Source of the DNA: JACCYI01 sp963828075
GTDB taxonomy: Bacteria > Actinomycetota > Thermoleophilia > Solirubrobacterales > Solirubrobacteraceae
Length of the DNA: 64,000 nucleotides
Direction of reading: 5' to 3'
Assembly: GCA_963828075.1 (NCBI GenBank)
Contig: CAWHDH010000021.1
Span: 3,162,001 to 3,226,000, forward strand
Translations under genes and position numbers: made by a program
Shown here: positions 39,188 to 47,379 of the stretch, one piece after another
Position numbering within the stretch: position 1 is the first letter of the stretch
Layout of the letters: every line of letters starts with the position of its first letter
The notes under the pieces: generated by a model
Told to the model about the DNA's origin: nothing
The model's database searches: none
What the model saw: the letters and a program-made list of their open reading frames with translations, nothing else

Positions 39188-40405
39188 CTACGGCTCGTAT
39201 TTGGCCAGGGCGATGGCCATACGGTCTTGGAGGGTCCGGGCCCCATTCGGCGACACGCGGTTCATGAGGACGGCGAAGGCGATGCGGGTGACGCCGTCGG
39301 CGGCGGTGCAGTAGCCGGCGAGGGCGGAGACCGAGTTCAGCGTTCCCGTCTTGGCCGTGCAGTTGCCGGCCGCCGCGGTGTTGCGCATCCGGCCGACCAG
39401 GGTGCCGGACCGGCCCGCCAGCGGCAGGGAGGCCTCGAACGCCGGGCCGGCCACCGGATGGCGGGCCATGGCGCGCAAGAGGGTGACGACCTCGCGCGGC
39501 GACGTGCGATTCGACCGCCCGAGGCCGGATCCGTCGGTCACCCGCGGCGTTGCGCCGACGACCGTCGTCATCGCGCGGCGGACGACCCGCGCGCCGGCCT
39601 GGGTGCTGCCCTCGCCACCCAGCCGCGCGCCGAGCACCTTGAGCAGCGTCTCGGCGTAGTAGTTGTCCGACGGGCGGTTGGTGCGCCCGACGATGTCCGC
39701 GAGGGGCGGCGAGCGCAGCTCGGCGAGCGCCGGCGCCGGGTCGGGCGTGACCCCGGTGCCCGCGGGGTCGTCGAACCGGACGCCCTCGCGCTTGAGCGCC
39801 CGCTGGAACGCCTGCGCGGCGAACCGCCCGGGGCTGGTCTGGAAGAACGGCGACCGGAGCCCGGTCACGCCGCGGTTGAACGCGAGGGCGCTCAGCGGCC
39901 CGACGTAGCCCGACGTCCGATAGTGGGAGGTGGGCGGTCCGCGCCGCCGGTCGAACGCCGACTCGTCCCCGACGACCCGCCCGCGGACGCGCGTCAGACC
40001 GGTTTCCGCGACCACCGCGCGGGCGAGCGCCTCGAGCTGCGGCGTCCCGAAGGTCGGATCGCCGGTCCCGCGCAGGTACAGATCGCCGTCGAGCGCCCCC
40101 TCCTCGACCACGCCGACGGCCAGCGCCTGGGTGGCCAGCTGGGCCTCGGGGCCGAGGCGCAGCAGCGCGGCCGACGTGGTGTAGAGCTTCTGGACCGACG
40201 CCGGGACGCGCCGGACGTCGGGCCGCGAGGCGTAGAGCGGATCGCCCGAGGCGAGGTCGACGACCAGCGCCCCCGAGGCGGCGCCCGCCGCGCGCATGCT
40301 GCGATCCAGCGCCTCGCGGGTGCGCTCGAGACCGGCGGCCCTCGCCCCGGCGGGGGCGAGCAGGCACGCGAGCAGGATGAGGAGGACACAGCCGAGCCGA
40401 GACAT
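39188..40405 (-). CDS. dacB: D-alanyl-D-alanine carboxypeptidase/endopeptidase (PBP4 type)
   Basis: 405 residues. It trims or cleaves peptidoglycan cross-links outside the membrane. Signal peptide MSRLGCVLLILLACLLAPAG. The three active-site motifs are SVQK in RRVPASVQKLYTTSA, SDN in NRPSDNYYAETLL and KTG in CTAKTGTLNSVSALAGY. Length and order match the S13 family. It is divergent from the patatin gene; 54 bases separate the starts. Confidence 0.93.
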   Translation of the reverse strand: MSRLGCVLLILLACLLAPAGARAAGLERTREALDRSMRAAGAASGALVVDLASGDPLYASRPDVRRVPASVQKLYTTSAALLRLGPEAQLATQALAVGVVEEGALDGDLYLRGTGDPTFGTPQLEALARAVVAETGLTRVRGRVVGDESAFDRRRGPPTSHYRTSGYVGPLSALAFNRGVTGLRSPFFQTSPGRFAAQAFQRALKREGVRFDDPAGTGVTPDPAPALAELRSPPLADIVGRTNRPSDNYYAETLLKVLGARLGGEGSTQAGARVVRRAMTTVVGATPRVTDGSGLGRSNRTSPREVVTLLRAMARHPVAGPAFEASLPLAGRSGTLVGRMRNTAAAGNCTAKTGTLNSVSALAGYCTAADGVTRIAFAVLMNRVSPNGARTLQDRMAIALAKYEP

Positions 40406-40446
40406 GCCCCGCGAGGGTAGCTGGCGTCCGCGACGGCCTGCAGCCG

Positions 40447-40452
40447 TACACT
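40447..40452 (+). promoter_or_regulatory. -10 element, leaderless start of the patatin gene
   Basis: TACACT, seven bases before ATG 40460; no Shine-Dalgarno. Confidence 0.45.
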
Positions 40453-40459
40453 TGTTCGG

Positions 40460-41713
40460 ATGGGCTCGGTGGTCAATCTCGACTCCGGTGCCGGGCGGCG
40501 GGGCGCGCCCCGGCGGCGCAAGCAGTCAAAGACCGCGCTGGTGCTCGGCGGCGGCGGCTTCACCGGCGGTGTCTATGAGATCGGCGCGCTGCGGGCGCTG
40601 GACCTGCTGTCGGTCAACCGCTCCGTCAACAGCTTCGACGTCTACGTCGGCACGAGCGCCGGCTCCTTCGTGGCGGCGCTGACCGCCAACGGGGTGACGC
40701 CGGAGCAGATGATGCGCGTGGTGCTCGACCAGGGCCCGACGCCATTCCGTGACATCGACCTCGGGATGCTGCTCCGCCCGAACCTGGGCGAGTTCATCCG
40801 CCGCGGCGTCGTGCTGCCGTGGCACCTCGTGCGCATGGCCCGCGAGTTCGGCGGCCAGCTCGGGTCGATCTCGGTGCTCGACATCGCCCTCGCGGTCGCC
40901 GACGCGCTCCCGTCCGGGATCTACTCCGGGTCCGGCGTCGAGGAGTACATCCGCACCGTCCTGTCCGAGGACCCGGACCGCACCGACGACTTCCGGCTGC
41001 TGCGCAACGAGCTCTACCTCGCTGCGACCGACCTCGACACCTGCGAGCGGATCGTCTTCGGCGCCGAGGGGTGGGACGACGTCCCGATCTCCAGCGCCGT
41101 CCGCGCCTCGACCGCCCTGCCGATGGTCTACAAGCCGCACATGGTCAAGGGCCGCGAGCTCATCGACGGCGGGATCGTCTCCACCACCAACGTCGACATC
41201 GCCGTCGAGGCGGGCGCGAAGTTCGTCGTCGTCGTCAACCCGCTGGTGCCGTTCGTCAACGACTTCTCCAAGGACATCCCGACCCTCTTCGGGTCCCGCA
41301 AGCGCCGGGTGTCCGACATGGGCTTCCCGAAGATCGGCTACCAGACCTTCAAGCTGCTGGCCTACCAGCGCCTCCACGAGATGGCGCGGCAGTGGAAGGA
41401 CCGCTACCCCGGCGTCGACATCGTCCTCATCGAGCCCGAGCCCGACGACGAGCTGATGTTCGAGACGAGCGTCATGAACTACACGTCGCGCGTCGACGTC
41501 GCGCGGCACGGCTTCGAATCGGTGACGCTCAAGCTCGCCAAGGACTACGACGACCTCCGCGACGTCGCCGCCCGCCACGGGATCGAGATCTCGGCCACGC
41601 GCGTGCGCAAGGTCGTCGAGCACTTCTCGGCCGAGAAGGAGAAGACCCGCGCCTGGCGGCGGATCCTCGAGCAGACGACGAGCACCTTGTTGCGGCAGAG
41701 CGCTGGAGACTGA
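40460..41713 (+). CDS. Patatin-like phospholipase
   Basis: 417 residues. A serine lipid hydrolase of the patatin class. The oxyanion loop GGGGFTGGVYEIGALRAL is near residues 31-48, the nucleophile in GTSAGSF near 70-76, and the catalytic Asp in ELIDGGIVSTTNVD near 234-240. The C-terminal part (YPGVDIVLIEPEPDDELMFE) is typical of bacterial members. There is no signal peptide, so it is cytoplasmic or membrane-associated. Confidence 0.92.
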   Translation: MGSVVNLDSGAGRRGAPRRRKQSKTALVLGGGGFTGGVYEIGALRALDLLSVNRSVNSFDVYVGTSAGSFVAALTANGVTPEQMMRVVLDQGPTPFRDIDLGMLLRPNLGEFIRRGVVLPWHLVRMAREFGGQLGSISVLDIALAVADALPSGIYSGSGVEEYIRTVLSEDPDRTDDFRLLRNELYLAATDLDTCERIVFGAEGWDDVPISSAVRASTALPMVYKPHMVKGRELIDGGIVSTTNVDIAVEAGAKFVVVVNPLVPFVNDFSKDIPTLFGSRKRRVSDMGFPKIGYQTFKLLAYQRLHEMARQWKDRYPGVDIVLIEPEPDDELMFETSVMNYTSRVDVARHGFESVTLKLAKDYDDLRDVAARHGIEISATRVRKVVEHFSAEKEKTRAWRRILEQTTSTLLRQSAGD

Positions 41714-41810
41714 GCCGCCGGACGCCGACCGTGACCGAGCGCACACCGGCGCCGGTCGCGATCGTGTTGGATGTCACGAGGAAGCTGGTCGAGGGGAGGA
41801 GACCCCGCCG

Positions 41811-43112
41811 TTGTCCACCGCCGTCGCTGCGCCGAGCCCCACCCACAGTCGCCCGGCGCTGCCGTCGCCGCCGGGCCCGCGCATGCCCAAGGCCTTCCAG
41901 GGCCTTCGGTTCCTGCTCACCGAGCACCGGATGCTCGAGCGGTATCGGCGGCGCTACGGCGAGGTGTTCGCGATCGCCGTGTGGCCGTTCGAGCCGCTCG
42001 TCGTCGTCTCTGACCCGGCCGAGGTCCGCCGCATCTTCAAGGGCGACCCCGAGCAGCTGCATGCGGGCGAGGGCAACGGGATCCTCGGGCCGCTGGTCGG
42101 CCCGCACTCCGTGCTGCTGCTCGACGAGCGCGAGCACCTGCGGCGGCGCAAGCTGCTGCTGCCGCCGTTCCACGGCGACCGGATGCGGGTCTACGGCGAC
42201 ATCATGCGCGAGCTCACCGACGCGGAGGTCGACACCTGGCCGGTCGGCGAACCGTTCGCGCTGCTGCCGGGCATGCAGCGGATCACGCTGCGGGTCATCC
42301 TGCGCACCGTCTTCGGGATGGAGGAGGGCGCGCGGAAGGATCGGCTCGAGCGCGACCTCGGCGACCTGCTGGCCCGCTCGAACGTGATGATGAATCCCGT
42401 GCTCCAGCATCGGTTCGGCGGGCGCGGGCCGTGGGCGGGCTTCGTGGAGGTGCGCGACGCGGTCGACGCCCAGCTCTACGCGGAGATCGCGCGGCGCCGG
42501 GCGGCCGACGAGCCCGGCGAGGACATCCTCTCGATGCTCCTGGCCACCGAGGCGTCGGACGCCGAGCTGCGCGACGACCTGATCACCCTGCTCGTCGCCG
42601 GGTACGAGACGACGGCCACGACGATGGCGTGGACGCTCGAGCGCCTGATGCGCCACCCGGACGCGCTCGCGCGCTCGCGCGAGGACCCGGCCTACCTCGA
42701 CGCGGCGGTCAAGGAGTCCCAGCGGGTCCGGCCGGTGCTCACGTACGTGATGCGCACGCTGAAGGCGCCGATGGATGTCGGCGGGTACCACGTGCGCGCC
42801 GGCGCGACGCTCGGGACGTCGATCACGCTCATGCATCGCCGGCCCGAGCTCTACCCGGACCCGCACGCGTTCCGCCCCGAGCGGTTCCTCGACGGCAAGC
42901 CGGACACGTACGGCTGGATCCCGTTCGGCGGCGGCGTGCGCCGGTGCCTCGGCGCGGCGTTCGCGCAGTACGAGATGCGCCAGGTGCTCGGGGCGATCCT
43001 CGCCCGCTGCGAGCTGCGCGCGCCCGACCCGCGGCCCGAGCGCCATCGCCGCAAGATGATCACCTTCGTGCCGGACCGCGGCGCGCAGGCCGTCATGACG
43101 GGGCGCGCATGA
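41811..43112 (+). CDS. Cytochrome P450
   Basis: 433 residues from TTG 41811, with a strong GGGGAGGAG nine bases upstream. The I-helix oxygen motif is LLVAGYETTATTMAW, the K-helix ExxR is in KESQRVRP, and the heme loop is PFGGGVRRCLGAAFA with the Cys ligand. It is soluble (no membrane anchor). It resembles CYP110/CYP4-like bacterial fatty-acid or terpenoid hydroxylases, but the substrate is unknown. No ferredoxin gene is near. It overlaps the cyclase gene by four bases. Confidence 0.93.
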   Translation: MSTAVAAPSPTHSRPALPSPPGPRMPKAFQGLRFLLTEHRMLERYRRRYGEVFAIAVWPFEPLVVVSDPAEVRRIFKGDPEQLHAGEGNGILGPLVGPHSVLLLDEREHLRRRKLLLPPFHGDRMRVYGDIMRELTDAEVDTWPVGEPFALLPGMQRITLRVILRTVFGMEEGARKDRLERDLGDLLARSNVMMNPVLQHRFGGRGPWAGFVEVRDAVDAQLYAEIARRRAADEPGEDILSMLLATEASDAELRDDLITLLVAGYETTATTMAWTLERLMRHPDALARSREDPAYLDAAVKESQRVRPVLTYVMRTLKAPMDVGGYHVRAGATLGTSITLMHRRPELYPDPHAFRPERFLDGKPDTYGWIPFGGGVRRCLGAAFAQYEMRQVLGAILARCELRAPDPRPERHRRKMITFVPDRGAQAVMTGRA

Positions 43113-44305
43113 GCACGTCGCTGCGACCCGTCCGCGAGCCCGCGTTCGAGCGCCTGCTCGAGATCGGCCGCGAGCTCGAGAAGACGGGGTGGGCGTTCGA
43201 GCTGCTCGACCGCAGCTGGCGGCTGGCGTTTCTCTCCGAGCAGCTCAAGCTCACCATGGGCGTCGAGGGCATCGACGCCGACAAGCTGCTCGGCGTCGGG
43301 CGCCACGTGCTCGACACGCGCATGATGGAAGCGTGGGAGGGCGTGATCACCGAGGAGAGCAAGGCGCGCTTCCTCGAGAACCACCTCCCGTACTACCTGC
43401 ACGCCGACCCGGGGATCGCGGTGATGGTCCCGGACGACAAGAAGCCGCTGCTCGCCGACGTCCGGCCGGCGCCGCCGCCGGCGGTCTGGAGCTTCGAAGT
43501 GCGCCTGCTCCGCGAGGACGAGTCGACGACGCGGGTGAGCTGCCTCGGCGTGGCGCTGCGCGAGGGCGGCGACACGCTCGGGTACGCGATGCTCTACGGC
43601 CCGGCGCTGCCGGCGAGCCTGCTGGCGCTGATCATCCGCGGCGACGAAGGGCAGTTCACGCGGATGGCGCGGCTGTTCGAGCCGCGGCGAACCGAGTCAG
43701 CGATCCTGTTCGCCGACCTCGAGGCGTCGACCGCGCTCTCACGCCACCTCCCCAGCCGGACGTTCTTCGCGTTCATGCAGGCGCTCGCGAGCGCCATGGA
43801 CCGCGAGGTGCTCGACCGCAACGGGATCGTCGGCAAGCACGCCGGCGACGGCGTCACCGCCTTCTTCACCGCCGAGGACGTCGGCTCGGCGAGCGGGGCG
43901 GCGGCGGCGGCGATCGAGGCGGCCCGCGCCATGGCGGTCGCGGTGCGCTCGGCCGCGGCGGAGCATCCGACGGTCGAGCAGCTCCTCGGCCCGAGCGGCT
44001 GCGCCCTGAACGCCGGCCTGCACTGGGGCGCGGGTCTGTACATGGGTCAGCTCGTGACCGGCGGGCGGCTCGAGGTCACCGCGCTCGGCGACGAGGTGAA
44101 CGAGTGCGCGCGGATGGAGCAGGCCGCACGCGGCGGCGCGCTGCTCGCCTCCAAGACCCTGATCGAGCGCCTCAGCGACGAGGACGCCGGCCGCCTCGAG
44201 CTCGATTCTGCCGCCCTGCTCTACCGCTCGGTGGCGGAGCTCCCCGGCGCCGGCGAGAAGGCCGTGCGCGACGCCGGGGGCATTCCGGTCACGGATGTGA
44301 GATAG
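43109..44305 (+). CDS. Class III nucleotidyl (adenylate/guanylate) cyclase
   Basis: 398 residues from ATG 43109 (ATGA overlap with the P450). Residues 1 to about 190 form a PAS-like sensory part (WAFELLDRSWRLAFLSEQLK). The C-terminal cyclase domain begins ESAILFADLEASTALSRHLP, with metal Asp in FADLEAS and GKHAGDGVTAFF, and ALGDEVNECARMEQ later. The transition-state Arg region (NECARMEQAARGG) is present. Product cAMP or cGMP cannot be decided. Its end faces an acyl-CoA synthetase gene across a repeat hairpin. Confidence 0.87.
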   Translation: MSTSLRPVREPAFERLLEIGRELEKTGWAFELLDRSWRLAFLSEQLKLTMGVEGIDADKLLGVGRHVLDTRMMEAWEGVITEESKARFLENHLPYYLHADPGIAVMVPDDKKPLLADVRPAPPPAVWSFEVRLLREDESTTRVSCLGVALREGGDTLGYAMLYGPALPASLLALIIRGDEGQFTRMARLFEPRRTESAILFADLEASTALSRHLPSRTFFAFMQALASAMDREVLDRNGIVGKHAGDGVTAFFTAEDVGSASGAAAAAIEAARAMAVAVRSAAAEHPTVEQLLGPSGCALNAGLHWGAGLYMGQLVTGGRLEVTALGDEVNECARMEQAARGGALLASKTLIERLSDEDAGRLELDSAALLYRSVAELPGAGEKAVRDAGGIPVTDVR

Positions 44306-44307
44306 GT

Positions 44308-44355
44308 GTTTCGTCCGGCCGCCCTTCGCTGGCGCTCGGGCTCTGGACGACGTTA
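44308..44355 (-). repeat. Stop-codon-linked hairpin repeat, copy 3
   Basis: Read on the minus strand, 48 bases starting with the TAA stop of the acyl-CoA synthetase (TAACGTCGTCCAGAGC ... GGACGAAAC). Stem TCGTCC/GGACGA and inner stem GCCC/GGGC. Compared with copy 2, three base pairs are changed on both sides. It sits between two convergent genes. Confidence 0.8.
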
Positions 44356-46140
44356 GTAAAGGCTGTCGAACAGCTCCGCGTACTTCTCGTTGACGATGTT
44401 GCGCTTGACCTTCAGGGTCGGGGTCAGCTCGCCGGTCTCCTGCGAGAGGTCGTGGTCGAGGATCACGAACTTCTTGATCTGCTCGACCTGGGCGTATTTC
44501 TGGTTGACCTCGTCGAGGATGCCCTGGATGAGCTCGTGGACCTTCGGGTCCTTCGCGAGCGCGGCCGGGTCCTCGGAGAGGCCGTGCTCGGAGGCGAAGT
44601 GGACGATCTCCTCGGGGTCGAGCGTGATCAGCACGACCGGGTAGGGCCGCCGGTCGCCGTGCATGACCGCCTGTGAGATCCACCGCGACTGCTTGAGATC
44701 GTTCTCGAGGTTGGCCGGCGTCAGGTTCTTGCCGCCCGCGGTGATGATGATGTCCTTCTTGCGCCCGACGATCGAGAGATAGCCCTCGTCGTCGAACTGG
44801 CCGAGGTCGCCCGTGTGCAGCCAGCCGTCCTCGATCGCGCCGAACGACTCGTCCTGCATCTTGTAGTAGCCCTGAAAGATGTTCGGGCCCTTGAGCAGCA
44901 GCTCGCCGTCCTCGGCGATCTTGCCCTCGATGCCGGGGAGCAGCTGGCCGACCGTGCCGAACTTGTGGGCCTCGATCGTCGAGTAGGTCGCGACCGTCGC
45001 GGTCTCGGTCATCCCGTAGCCCTCGAGCACCGGCACGCCGCAGGCGAAGAAGAACTCGAGGATCTCCGGGGCGATCGGCGCCGCGCCGGTGACGCACTGG
45101 CGGACCTGGCCGCCGAACACCGCGCGCACGTTCTTGAACAGCTTCTCCTCGGCCCCCGCGAAGTGCTGCTGGAGCTCGGGCGGCACCTCCTCGCCGCGCA
45201 GCTGCGCGTAGCGGACCGCGAGCCCGACCTTCGTCGCGCCCTTGATCTGCTCCGGGTCGCCGTTGGCGGTGACCAGCGTGTAGATCTTCTCGAAGATCCG
45301 GGGGACCGACGGCAGGTAGGTCGGCTTCGTCTCGCTGAGCTCGGGGACGATCAGCTTCGTGTCGCCGCCGAAGTAGGCGATGCACGCGCCCGCGTCGTAG
45401 GAGGCGACCTGCACGAGCAGCGCGAAGGAGTGCGCCAGCGGCAGGTAGAGGTACGTGACGTCGTCGTTGTTGACCAGGCCCAGTTCCTGGGCCATGTCGA
45501 TGACCGAGCGGTAGTTGCCGTGGGACAGCACGCAGCCCTTGGGCGGCCCGGTCGTCCCGGAGGTGTAGATGAAGGTGAACGGATCCTCGGGCTTGACGGC
45601 GGCGCGGCGCTCGGCCAGCTCGCCGGCGTCGCGCGAGCGGCCGCGCTCGCGCAGCTCGTCGAGCGTGATGGCGTCGCCGGTGTCCCCGTCGCCATCGATC
45701 ACGATCAGCGTCTTGAGCGCGGGCAGACGCTCGCGGACCGCGGCGATCTTGGCCAGCTGCGACGCGTCCTCGGCGACGATGGCCACGGACTCCGAGTTGC
45801 CCGCCACCCACTCGCACTCCTCGGGGGAGTTCGTCGGATAGATCGGGACGACCACCGCGCCCGTGCTCGAGATGGCCCAGTCCGCGAGCGTCCATTCGAG
45901 CCGCGTGGTGGAGAGCAGCGACACGCGGTCGCCGGGGGCGATGCCGAGGTCGATCAGGCCGAGGCCGATCTCGTCGATCGCGCGGCCGGCCTCGGCGTAG
46001 CTGACGTCATGCCATGCGCCGTCGCGCTTGTAGCGGGCGGCGGTGCGATCGGCGTACTTCTCCGCGGCGATGGCCATGAGGTCGGCCATCGTCTTCGAGC
46101 CCGTCGTCGTATCCGCCGACGGAGTCCGGGTCAGCTCCAT
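44353..46140 (-). CDS. Long-chain acyl-CoA synthetase (AMP-dependent)
   Basis: 595 residues from ATG 46140 (GAGGAGAG Shine-Dalgarno); upstream in-frame ATG at 46326 is not needed. It activates fatty acids to acyl-CoA. Signature FTFIYTSGTTGPPKGCVLSH near residues 184-203, GYGMTETATVATY, and the C-terminal KKDIIITAGGKNLTPANLEN are diagnostic of the FadD/AMP-forming class. Family length is 550-610. The TAA stop starts a repeat hairpin. Confidence 0.93.
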   Translation of the reverse strand: MELTRTPSADTTTGSKTMADLMAIAAEKYADRTAARYKRDGAWHDVSYAEAGRAIDEIGLGLIDLGIAPGDRVSLLSTTRLEWTLADWAISSTGAVVVPIYPTNSPEECEWVAGNSESVAIVAEDASQLAKIAAVRERLPALKTLIVIDGDGDTGDAITLDELRERGRSRDAGELAERRAAVKPEDPFTFIYTSGTTGPPKGCVLSHGNYRSVIDMAQELGLVNNDDVTYLYLPLAHSFALLVQVASYDAGACIAYFGGDTKLIVPELSETKPTYLPSVPRIFEKIYTLVTANGDPEQIKGATKVGLAVRYAQLRGEEVPPELQQHFAGAEEKLFKNVRAVFGGQVRQCVTGAAPIAPEILEFFFACGVPVLEGYGMTETATVATYSTIEAHKFGTVGQLLPGIEGKIAEDGELLLKGPNIFQGYYKMQDESFGAIEDGWLHTGDLGQFDDEGYLSIVGRKKDIIITAGGKNLTPANLENDLKQSRWISQAVMHGDRRPYPVVLITLDPEEIVHFASEHGLSEDPAALAKDPKVHELIQGILDEVNQKYAQVEQIKKFVILDHDLSQETGELTPTLKVKRNIVNEKYAELFDSLY

Positions 46141-46214
46141 ATGTCTCTCCTCGCGCTGGGGCCTGCTTGGTACGCGCGAGTCTACGGCGGCCGCGCCAAC
46201 GACGCGGCGGGCGG

Positions 46215-46397
46215 TTACGCGGTGACTGCGGTCTGCGGCGTCTGCACGCCCTGTTCGGAAAGCGTGGCGATGAACAGGGTCTTGTCGATCCGGCCCTGGA
46301 AGATGGGGACGCCCATCTCCATGCACTTGACGATGACCTCTCGACGCTCCATCCCGGTCTCGCGAGCGAGCTCGGTGGGCGTCAGGTGAATGGCCAT
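46215..46397 (-). CDS. Small helix-turn-helix-like protein
   Basis: 60 residues, ATG 46397 with GGGGAGG eight bases upstream. MAIHLTPTELARETGMERRE then VIVKCMEMGVPIFQGRIDKT looks like an excisionase/MerR-type winged helix. No family is firmly recognised. It has a clear promoter with a direct repeat (46440-46486) and sits just upstream of the acyl-CoA synthetase on the same strand, so it may regulate it. Confidence 0.75.
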   Translation of the reverse strand: MAIHLTPTELARETGMERREVIVKCMEMGVPIFQGRIDKTLFIATLSEQGVQTPQTAVTA

Positions 46398-46439
46398 TGG
46401 ACTGTGCCTCCCCGTGTGAGTTTTGTCACGTAGGCGCGC

Positions 46440-46486
46440 ACGGTATCGCGGACGCCGGACGGCCTCAACGGAAATCTCCTCAACGG
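46440..46486 (-). promoter_or_regulatory. Promoter and direct repeat of the small HTH-like gene
   Basis: On the minus strand: TTGAGG (46468-46463), 17 bases, TACCGT (46445-46440). The -35 is part of CCGTTGAGG, which occurs twice (46486-46478 and 46471-46463), 15 bases apart. A regulator binding two direct repeats over the -35 is possible. Confidence 0.5.
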
Positions 46487-46505
46487 CAGATAAAGACGCC
46501 GCTCG

Positions 46506-47267
46506 TCAGACGGGATTCGGCACGTCGACGAAGATGTGCTGGACGCCGAAGCGCGCCGCCAGACGGTCGCCGAGCGCGCGGACGCCATGGGTCTCGGTCT
46601 CGTAGTGGCCGGCGGCGATGAAGTGGATGCCGGCCTCCCGGGCGTCGGCCATCACGTGCTCGCGCGGTTCGCCGGTCAGGAAGGCGTCGCAGCCCTTCTC
46701 GACCGCCTCGTCGAGCGAGTCGGCCGCCGATCCCGAGACGATCCCGATCCTGCGCACGGCCTCCGGCCCGGCGCCCTGCAGCAGCGGCTCCCGCCCGCCC
46801 GTGGCGGCGCGCACTCGGTCCAGGAGATCGGCGATCGCGACCGGCTCCTCGAAGCGGCCGATCCGACCGATCGGCGCTCCGCGGTGCTCGGCGAACGGCT
46901 CATGCGCCGCGCAGCCCAGCGCCGCGGCCAGCAGTGCGTTGTTGCCGATCTCCGGATGGGCGTCGAGCGGCAGGTGGTAGGCCGCGAGGTTGATGTCGTG
47001 CACGAACAGGGGACGCAACCGCTCGGCGAGCCGGTGGCTCAAGCCCGCGGCCTGGAACTCCCAGAACAGCCCGTGGTGCACGAGCACCAGGTGCGCGCCG
47101 AGCGTGACGGCTTTCTCGATCAGCTCGCGCTGCGCCGAGACGCCGGTCACGACGACCGCGACCTCCTCGACCCCGGGCACCTGCAAACCGTTCGGTCCGT
47201 AGTCCCGGAAGATGGTCGGCTGGAGCAGGCCGTCGATGTCGGCGATCAGGGAGGAGATTCGGACCAT
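46506..47267 (-). CDS. Nif3-like dinuclear metal-centre protein
   Basis: 253 residues, the NIF3/DUF34 family (also labelled GTP cyclohydrolase I type 2). Metal ligands are visible in LGAHLVLVHHGLFWEFQ near residues 56-72 and in FIAAGHYETETHGVRAL near 213-229. RDYGPNGLQVPG at the N-terminus is diagnostic. Proteins of this family form toroidal hexamers; the true substrate is unsettled. It is divergent from the sigma factor gene. Confidence 0.92.
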   Translation of the reverse strand: MVRISSLIADIDGLLQPTIFRDYGPNGLQVPGVEEVAVVVTGVSAQRELIEKAVTLGAHLVLVHHGLFWEFQAAGLSHRLAERLRPLFVHDINLAAYHLPLDAHPEIGNNALLAAALGCAAHEPFAEHRGAPIGRIGRFEEPVAIADLLDRVRAATGGREPLLQGAGPEAVRRIGIVSGSAADSLDEAVEKGCDAFLTGEPREHVMADAREAGIHFIAAGHYETETHGVRALGDRLAARFGVQHIFVDVPNPV

Positions 47268-47295
47268 GGGCGGCGATGCAGGCGCGCGAAGTGGC

Positions 47296-47323
47296 TTGCC
47301 AAGGGGCCTTTGAACGCTAGAGT
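47296..47323 (+). promoter_or_regulatory. Promoter of the 47380 sigma factor gene
   Basis: TTGCCA (47296-47301), 16 bases, TAGAGT (47318-47323); about 50 bases of leader before GTG 47380. Confidence 0.45.
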
Positions 47324-47379
47324 TCAGCCCTTGCTTCGCGGGGCTGCGGTCGAACAGGCGTCAAGGAGGACATGGGGCT

